Source: Xanthomonas euvesicatoria pv. euvesicatoria
GTDB taxonomy: Bacteria > Pseudomonadota > Gammaproteobacteria > Xanthomonadales > Xanthomonadaceae
Direction of reading: 5' to 3'
NCBI RefSeq assembly: GCF_020880415.1
Contig: NZ_JAJIUJ010000115.1
Span: forward strand, 37,996-101,995
Length of the DNA stretch: 64,000 bases
The translations under genes were made by a program, and so were the position numbers. A model generated the notes under the pieces. That model saw nothing but the letters and a program-made list of their open reading frames with translations, was not told the origin of the DNA and did not search any database. Below, in pieces: positions 56,278 to 64,000 of this stretch; within the stretch, counting starts at the first letter, position 1; each line of letters opens with the position of its first letter.

Positions 56278-56547
56278 CTATTTTTGCTTGAGGACCAGGC
56301 GGTCGAGCTTGTCGACCAGCAGGTCGATGGCCGCATACATGGTGGAGCCGCTGGCATCTGCGTGCAGGGTGCGACCGGGCAGGTTGACGGTGGCGACCAC
56401 GTGGTGGTCCGGCTTGCGGACGGCCAGCTGCGTTCGGACTTCGCAGTGCTGGTCGAAATGGCGCTGCAATCGCTGCAGCTTGCTTGCCACGTAGTCCCGC
56501 AGGGCGGGGGTCACTTCAAGCTGGTGGCCATACGTCTCGATACGCAT
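56278..56547 (-). CDS. hpf: Ribosome hibernation promoting factor (short form)
   Basis: 89 residues. Perfect Shine-Dalgarno GGAGGT 5 nt before the start, so the 21-residue upstream extension is rejected. Beta-alpha HPF fold: MRIETYGHQLEVTPALRDYV, then the conserved basic LQRLQRHF and AAIDLLVDKLDRLVLKQK. No long C-terminal domain, so it is the short HPF that stabilises 100S ribosomes. Lies between rpoN and ptsN. Confidence 0.95.
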   Translation of the reverse strand: MRIETYGHQLEVTPALRDYVASKLQRLQRHFDQHCEVRTQLAVRKPDHHVVATVNLPGRTLHADASGSTMYAAIDLLVDKLDRLVLKQK

Positions 56548-56634
56548 CGGATACCTCCATTGGTCGGTGGGCCAATGAACCGTTCCGGTGATCCGACAAG
56601 CCCGGCGCATGCCGGCGTTGCGGTGGTCGCAACG

Positions 56635-58074
56635 TCAGGCGATGCGCACGCGTTCGTGGGAGGCGGAAATGTTCATGGCCTCACGATACTTCGCAACGGT
56701 GCGCCGCGCCACTGGTACGCCGGATGTTTTCAGCAGATCGGCCAGCTTGGCGTCGGAGAGCGGTTTGCGCGGGTTTTCCGCATCGATCAGGCGCCGGATC
56801 ATGGCCTGGATGGCGGTGCTGGAGGCCTCGCCGCCGCTGTCGGTGTCGATGCCGGAGGCGAAGAACGCGCGCAGCGCGATGGTGCCGCGCGGGGTGCGCA
56901 CGTATTTGCGGGCGATCGCGCGGGAAATGGTGGATTCGTGCAGCCCGAGCTCGCCCGCGATCTCGCGCAGCGTCAACGGGCGCAAGGCCTGCGCACCGAA
57001 CTCCAGGAACCCGGCCTGGTGTTCCAGCAGGCAGCGCACCACCCGCAACAGGGTCTCGCCGCGCGCCTCCAGGCTCTTGAGCAGCCAGCGCGCCTCCTGC
57101 AACTGGCCACGCAGATAGCCGGCATCGGATTCGCCGCAGCTGCGGATCAGGTTTTCGTAGCCGCGGTGGATGGTGACCTTGGGCTGCGCGCGGCCGGCCA
57201 GTGCGGCCCGCCAGACCCCGCGCTGGCGCCAGATCACGCAGTCCGGCACGACATAGGTGTCCTGCGACAGGTCGCCGATCTGCTTGCCCGGGCGCGGGTC
57301 CAGCGAACGCACCAGCTGCACCGCCTGTTCCACGTCGGCAGTGGAACGCTTGAGCTCGTGCGCCAGCCCGGCCACACCGCTGCGCGGCAGCCGTTCCAGC
57401 GGGCCGGCAACGATCTGCAGCGCCAGCTCGCGGCCGGGCGTGTCCGCATCGAGCACCCCCAGCTGCAGCGCCAGGCATTCGCCCAGCGTGCGCGCGCCCA
57501 CGCCCACCGGGTCGAAGCGCTGGATCTGATGCAGGACGGTGAGCACGTCGGCCTCGTCGACCGCGGCGCCCAGCGCCAGGGTCTCGAGAATGGCCGACAG
57601 CGGTTCGCGCAGGTAGCCGTCTTCGTCGAGCGCGTCGATCAGCATCGCGCCGATCTGGCGGTCGCGCGGCGACAGCGGTGATAGATGCAGCTGCCACAAG
57701 AGGTGGTCGGCCAGCGTTTCGGATTCGGCCACGCGCTCTGCCGCGTCGCCGGACTCGTCGTCGTCAAAGCTGCCGCCGCTGCCCGAGCCGGTCCACTGCA
57801 GTTCGTCCTGCGACCAATCCTCGTCGCGCTCGGCAGGCGCGACTTCTTCGCGCTGGGGCTGTTCGGTGGACGCGGACGGCGAGGAGTCCACCGCGATGTC
57901 GCTGGCCGCATGCGCAGCTTCGTCGGCCCATTCCAGCAGCGGATTGGTTTCCACCGCCTCGGCGATTTCCACTTCCAGCTCGGTGGTGGACATCTGCAAT
58001 AGCTTGATCGCCTGACGCAATTGCGGCGTCATGACCAACTGCTGTCCTAGCGATGTCTGGAGCCGGGCTTTCAT
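56635..58074 (-). CDS. rpoN: RNA polymerase sigma-54 factor
   Basis: 479 residues. Region I glutamine-rich N-terminus (MKARLQTSLGQQLVMTPQLRQAI), acidic region II (about 80-110), core-binding domain, HTH, and the RpoN box ARRTVAKYRE (456-465). The order lptB-rpoN-hpf-ptsN is the conserved context. Xanthomonas often has a second rpoN elsewhere; this one is in the standard location. Confidence 0.97.
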   Translation of the reverse strand: MKARLQTSLGQQLVMTPQLRQAIKLLQMSTTELEVEIAEAVETNPLLEWADEAAHAASDIAVDSSPSASTEQPQREEVAPAERDEDWSQDELQWTGSGSGGSFDDDESGDAAERVAESETLADHLLWQLHLSPLSPRDRQIGAMLIDALDEDGYLREPLSAILETLALGAAVDEADVLTVLHQIQRFDPVGVGARTLGECLALQLGVLDADTPGRELALQIVAGPLERLPRSGVAGLAHELKRSTADVEQAVQLVRSLDPRPGKQIGDLSQDTYVVPDCVIWRQRGVWRAALAGRAQPKVTIHRGYENLIRSCGESDAGYLRGQLQEARWLLKSLEARGETLLRVVRCLLEHQAGFLEFGAQALRPLTLREIAGELGLHESTISRAIARKYVRTPRGTIALRAFFASGIDTDSGGEASSTAIQAMIRRLIDAENPRKPLSDAKLADLLKTSGVPVARRTVAKYREAMNISASHERVRIA

Positions 58075-58114
58075 GCGGGCACTGACTGGAAAAAGCGTTG
58101 GCGCGGCGACGCGC

Positions 58115-58833
<719 letters not shown>

Positions 58834-58834
<1 letters not shown>

Positions 58835-59394
58835 TACTTCTTCCCCTGCGGCTTGGCAGCGGGCTTGGCGGCCGGTGTCGGAGCGGGCGTTGCCGCGGCA
58901 GGCGCCGGGTTCTTCGGCTGGATGATGGTGCGCACGCGGCTGCCATCGCCGCCGCTCTGCATGTTGCCGGTCTTGGTGTTGTAGACCATGCGCTGGCCGG
59001 CGTTGGTGCCCTTGGGCGAATCCACCTTGTAATTGCCGGTCAGGATGATGATCTCATCGGCGACCTTGTATTCGATGTTGTCGGCCTGGCCGTGCATCAT
59101 GGCGCCGTCGTCCATCTCCTGCTTGAGCGTGGCCTGCTTGCCGTTGAGCACCACGCGATCGGTCTGGCCGTTCTTCTGGAAGATATCGGCGGTGTCGGCG
59201 TGGATTTCCAGCGTGCCCTGCGTGATCACCACATTGCCGCTGAAACGGCACTTGCCGCTGTCGTCGAGCATGTTGCAATCGTTGGCATTGGAGTCGATCG
59301 CCATCGGCTGGTTGCGATCGCTGGTCTTGGCCATTGCCAACGCAGGCAGCAGCAGTGCGGCAAACGCCAGTTTAGCGGGCAGCATTCGGTTCAT
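58834..59394 (-). CDS. lptA: LPS transport periplasmic protein LptA
   Basis: 186 residues with a signal peptide ([20 protein letters not shown]). OstA-fold strands such as [23 protein letters not shown] form the LPS bridge. The C-terminus is Ala/Pro/Lys-rich. Overlaps lptC by 23 nt and lptB by 1 nt. Confidence 0.95.
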
Positions 59395-59947
59395 AGCGGG
59401 TCTTGACCTGAGAGAGGAGCTTGTACTGGCGTGATTTGAGGTTGGCTTCGAAGCCGACGCCGCTCTGCATGATACCAGGGCGGGTCATGGTCACTGGCGC
59501 GTCGGTCTTGGCGATATTCTGTTGCGGGAACACGTCCAGGCTTTGGGTGCGGAACGTGGTGGGCGGCGTGGCGCCGCCGGTCGGGCTGTCGCCCTCGACA
59601 TCGCCGCGCAGGCGCAGCTGGGTGCCGTCCGGATTGACCCAGCCGGTCTTGGCGCGCAGGGTCCACGGCAGATTGGCGTTGTCGGGCATCAGGAACACCG
59701 GCGTGGTGATGTCAGCGGTCTGGTCGGCCCGGTTGCGATGCATCTCCGGCGCGCGCAGCGTCATCGACTCCTTGCCGCTCTGCTTGTCCAGGGCAATCAG
59801 CTCGAAGTCGCGCAGGATGTAGTCGGCGCCGGACTCCTGCACGGCCGCGGCGGCTGGGCGCGCGCGCTGTTTCCAGGCCGACCAGCCGGAAATCACGGCG
59901 GCGACGAACAGCACCACGCCCAGGGTGGTGCGCCAGTTCCAATTCAT
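59372..59947 (-). CDS. lptC: LPS export protein LptC
   Basis: 191 residues. Single N-terminal TM (TLGVVLFVAAVISGWSAW) then periplasmic beta-jellyroll (DYILRDFELIALDKQSG). Links LptBFG to LptA. The start at MNWNWRT overlaps the kdsC stop by 4 nt. Confidence 0.94.
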   Translation of the reverse strand: MNWNWRTTLGVVLFVAAVISGWSAWKQRARPAAAAVQESGADYILRDFELIALDKQSGKESMTLRAPEMHRNRADQTADITTPVFLMPDNANLPWTLRAKTGWVNPDGTQLRLRGDVEGDSPTGGATPPTTFRTQSLDVFPQQNIAKTDAPVTMTRPGIMQSGVGFEANLKSRQYKLLSQVKTRYEPNAAR

Positions 59948-60492
59948 GCCGAGAACCCTTCGATGATGCGTTCGACCTGTCCTTGTGCGGCCAGCACCAC
60001 ATCGCAGACTTCGCGCGCGGCGCCTTCGCCGCCACGGGCGCGGGTCTGCCACTGCACGCGCTCGGCAATCCATGGATGCGCGTTGGCCGGCGCCACCGGC
60101 AGGCCGACCGCGAGCAGGGCGGGCAGGTCGGGGAGGTCATCGCCCATGAACAGCACCTGGTCCAGCGACAGGCCGTGCTCCTGGCACAGCGCCAGCACTG
60201 CCAGGCGCTTGTTCTTCACCACGATCTGCACATGCAGGCCCAGATCCTGGCCGCGCTTTTCCGCCGACAGGCTGGCGCGCGCGGTGATCAGCGCGACCTG
60301 GATGCCGGCGTGGTCGAGCTGCTTCAGACCCTGGCCGTCGAGCACGTTGAAGGCTTTGCTCTCGTTGCCGGCATGGTCGTAGTACAGGCGACCGTCGGTC
60401 AGGGTGCCGTCGACGTCGAAACAGGCAAGGCGGACGCGCGCGGCGCGCTCGATCAGCTCGGCGGGAAGGTGCTGCAAAGGGGAATAGGGCAT
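59944..60492 (-). CDS. kdsC: Kdo-8-phosphate phosphatase
   Basis: 182 residues. HAD phosphatase with DVDGTLTDGRLYYD, LKQLDHAGIQVALITAR and GDDLPDLP motifs. Releases Kdo from Kdo 8-phosphate. The ATG at 60492 is preferred over an in-frame GTG 6 nt earlier. Confidence 0.95.
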   Translation of the reverse strand: MPYSPLQHLPAELIERAARVRLACFDVDGTLTDGRLYYDHAGNESKAFNVLDGQGLKQLDHAGIQVALITARASLSAEKRGQDLGLHVQIVVKNKRLAVLALCQEHGLSLDQVLFMGDDLPDLPALLAVGLPVAPANAHPWIAERVQWQTRARGGEGAAREVCDVVLAAQGQVERIIEGFSA

Positions 60493-60540
60493 CGGCACGA
60501 ATCGGTGAGAACGGGGTCCGGCGGTTGAAAACTGAACCTG

Positions 60541-61542
60541 TTAAACCACCTTGGCGCGCAACAGGTCGTGAATGTTCAATGCGCCCACCGCGCGGTGCTG
60601 CGCATCGACCACGATCAGGCCGTTGATCTTGTAGTCCTCCATGAGCCGCGCGGCCTCGGCGGCCAGCTGGTCGGCGGCGATGGTGCGCGGGTTGCGCGTC
60701 ATCACCTGCGCGATGCCGGCGCTGCGCACGTCGATGTCGCTGTCCAGCGCGCGGCGCAGGTCGCCGTCGGTGAACAGGCCGATCAGACGGTCGTCGGCGT
60801 CCACCACGGCAGTCATGCCCAGCCGCTTGCGGCTCATTTCCATCAACGCCTCGCTCAGGCTGGCGTCTTCGCGCACACGCGGCAGGTCCTCGCCGGCGTG
60901 CATCACATCGGTAATGTGCAGCAGCAGGCGCCGTCCCAGGCTGCCGGCAGGATGCGAGCGCGCGAAGTCGTCGGCGGTGAAGCCGCGCGCATCCAGCAGC
61001 GCGACTGCCAGCGCATCGCCCATCGCCAACGAGGCGGTGGTGCTGGAGGTGGGGGCCAGATGCAGCGGGCAGGCTTCGGCCGACACGCTGACGTCCAGGT
61101 GCACGTCGGCGGCCTGGGCCAGGGTGGAACCGGTGCGGCCGGTCATGGCGATGATCGGGTTGCCCTGGCGCTTGAGCACCGGCAGCAGCATGCGCACCTC
61201 GTCCGATTCCCCGGAGTACGACAGCGCCAGCACGATGTCGGCCTCGGTGATCATGCCCAGGTCGCCGTGTCCGGCTTCGCCCGGGTGCACGAAGAATGCC
61301 GGCGTGCCGGTCGAGGCGAGGGTGGCGGCGATCTTGCGCGCCACATGGCCGGACTTGCCCATGCCGGTGGCGACCACCCGTCCGCGCGAGGCCAGCACCA
61401 GCCGGCAGGCCGCGGCGAACTCGCTGCCGATGCGTGCGCCCACGCTGGCCAGCGCCTCGCGCTCGATCTGCAGCACGCGCTGGCCGCTGGCGACCAGGCT
61501 GGCGTCGCTGACGGTGGCGGAGGGCAGGGGCGAGACAGCCAT
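60541..61542 (-). CDS. kdsD: Arabinose-5-phosphate isomerase (KdsD/KpsF family)
   Basis: 333 residues: SIS domain (about 40-180, GMGKSGHVARKIAATLASTGTP) followed by two CBS domains (about 210-330). Makes arabinose 5-phosphate for Kdo. Divergent from ibaG. Confidence 0.95.
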   Translation of the reverse strand: MAVSPLPSATVSDASLVASGQRVLQIEREALASVGARIGSEFAAACRLVLASRGRVVATGMGKSGHVARKIAATLASTGTPAFFVHPGEAGHGDLGMITEADIVLALSYSGESDEVRMLLPVLKRQGNPIIAMTGRTGSTLAQAADVHLDVSVSAEACPLHLAPTSSTTASLAMGDALAVALLDARGFTADDFARSHPAGSLGRRLLLHITDVMHAGEDLPRVREDASLSEALMEMSRKRLGMTAVVDADDRLIGLFTDGDLRRALDSDIDVRSAGIAQVMTRNPRTIAADQLAAEAARLMEDYKINGLIVVDAQHRAVGALNIHDLLRAKVV

Positions 61543-61595
61543 GCAGGACTCGGGTGAAGAGTAGAATGTGCGCTCATTTTATGAGGAAACGCCCC

Positions 61596-61823
61596 TTGGA
61601 CGCCGAAACCATCCGTAAACTCATCGAATCCGGCTTGCCCGAAGCCCGCGTCGACGTGCACGGCGACGACGGCGTGCACTTCGAGGCCACCGTGGTCAGC
61701 CCTGCATTCGTCGGCAAGCCACCACTGGCGCGGCACCGTATGGTCTATGCGACCCTGGGCGAGCTGATGGGCGGGGCGATCCACGCGCTGCAGCTGAAGA
61801 CGCTGACGCCCGAAGAAGGCTGA
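61596..61823 (+). CDS. ibaG: BolA-family protein IbaG
   Basis: About 75 residues starting at a TTG that follows ATGAGGAAACG with good spacing; in-frame ATG codons at 61581 and earlier are alternatives. A -10-like TAGAAT (61562-61567) would give a very short leader for the ATG, which favours the TTG. Class II KH-like BolA fold (ESGLPEARVDVHGDDGVHFEATVVSPAF, RHRMVYATLGELMGG). Probably works with a monothiol glutaredoxin in Fe-S handling. The gene before murA is usually ibaG in gammaproteobacteria. Confidence 0.85.
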   Translation: MDAETIRKLIESGLPEARVDVHGDDGVHFEATVVSPAFVGKPPLARHRMVYATLGELMGGAIHALQLKTLTPEEG

Positions 61824-61928
61824 ACGCAGCCGCCGAGCGGGCTGGGCCGGAGCGGTGCGCAGCACGGGGTCAGGAAGCAGGATGCACCTGCATCGCCTGG
61901 GCCGGCGTTGTCCACGCCCACGCAGTGA

Positions 61929-63658
<1,730 letters not shown>

Positions 63659-63724
63659 GAGGTCGCAGCTCGGCCTGGCTCCGACCGGTGCATGAAGAGC
63701 GGCTGAGCTGCGGCTTGGCTGCAG

Positions 63725-63832
63725 GGTCCTCGCCCGCCCACCATCGCGGGACACGCCGCAAGTACGTCCGTGTAGGCTCTTATGCGGCATCCATGCCGCA
63801 TAAGGTCCCGCGACGGTAGGCGGGCAAGGACC
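63725..63832. repeat. Large intergenic cruciform repeat
   Basis: A nested inverted repeat of 108 bp. The outer 28-bp arms (63725-63752 and 63805-63832) match at 25 of 28 positions; a perfect inner hairpin CTTATGCGGCAT-CC-ATGCCGCATAAG spans 63779-63804. It lies after the EF-hand gene. Probably a dispersed Xanthomonas palindromic element; beyond it no gene is visible in the last 168 bp. Confidence 0.7.
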
Positions 63833-64000
63833 AGTCACGATGGTCGGGGTGCACAGTCTCAACCAAACAACACTCAGCGCTCTGGCGTGGCGTCTTGGTT
63901 CTTCAATCGAGGCGCACGCAAGAGGTTTGAGGAGGTGTCCTCACCGTGCCTTCAACCGGCCGTTGCTGCTCTCGCTTTCAACAGAGCAGCCCGCGAACTG

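Noticed and set aside
61554..61595. Upstream ATG start for ibaG
   Set aside because: It would leave almost no leader after the TAGAAT element and has no ribosome site; the TTG with AGGA upstream is favoured, though not proven.

Overview
The window is a GC-rich proteobacterial chromosome segment that looks like Xanthomonas or a very close relative. Reasons: a TonB-dependent receptor of the Xanthomonas/Caulobacter type with SapC, cupin-like and tryptophan-halogenase genes; an OryR/XccR-type LuxR solo beside a proline iminopeptidase; a pectate lyase; a lipase-class-3 candidate type III effector (XopAP-like); and the conserved block ptsI-ptsH-EIIA / rapZ-hprK-ptsN-hpf-rpoN-lptBAC-kdsCD followed by ibaG-murA. 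No rRNA, tRNA, CRISPR array, prophage or intact insertion sequence was recognised.

Layout. 1-6.7 kb: two tandem hybrid sensor kinases (the first cut by the window edge) with near-identical C-terminal halves. 6.7-12.6 kb: a DHA2 efflux pump, hemE with a small WGR-domain gene, aroK-aroB (4-nt overlap) and pdxH. 12.7-17.9 kb: a seven-gene co-directional operon corresponding to E. coli yjfIJKLMC, with a two-TM potassium channel carrying an RCK domain inserted after the PspA homologue and ending in a glutathionylspermidine-synthase-like ATP-grasp ligase. 18.5-20.4 kb: soxR and a divergent MFS pump sharing a textbook SoxR promoter. 20.6-22.6 kb: M1 metallopeptidase. 22.6-30.5 kb: TonB receptor, SapC, cupin-like protein and flavin-dependent halogenase, with a LacI-type operator upstream resembling the Xanthomonas xyl box. 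30.8-36.3 kb: a patchy region with an MBL-fold protein, a Tai4-like T6SS immunity protein without its toxin, a frameshifted S1 protease, and a lipase gene flanked by two degraded IS1595-family transposase fragments.

36.3-40 kb: an APC permease divergent from the plant-responsive LuxR solo, then a lux-type box and proline iminopeptidase. 40.7-43.6 kb: a pectate lyase with a late frameshift and an AAT-type amino-acid permease. 44.2-50.6 kb: M19 dipeptidase, cyanide-insensitive-type quinol oxidase (cioAB), a lipoprotein esterase and MgtE. 51-61.5 kb (minus strand): regulatory PTS (EI, HPr, EIIA-Man), then rapZ, hprK, ptsN, hpf, rpoN, the LPS transport genes lptB/A/C and the Kdo genes kdsC/kdsD, mostly overlapping or closely spaced. 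61.6-63.7 kb: ibaG, murA and a small membrane-anchored EF-hand protein overlapping murA; the window ends in a large intergenic cruciform repeat.

The most interesting loci are the yjf-type envelope-stress/ATP-grasp operon with its channel, the LuxR solo with a divergent transporter, the IS-flanked lipase effector candidate, and the TonB receptor/halogenase unit with its operator. All functional calls come from motif and family recognition by eye; no database search was run.
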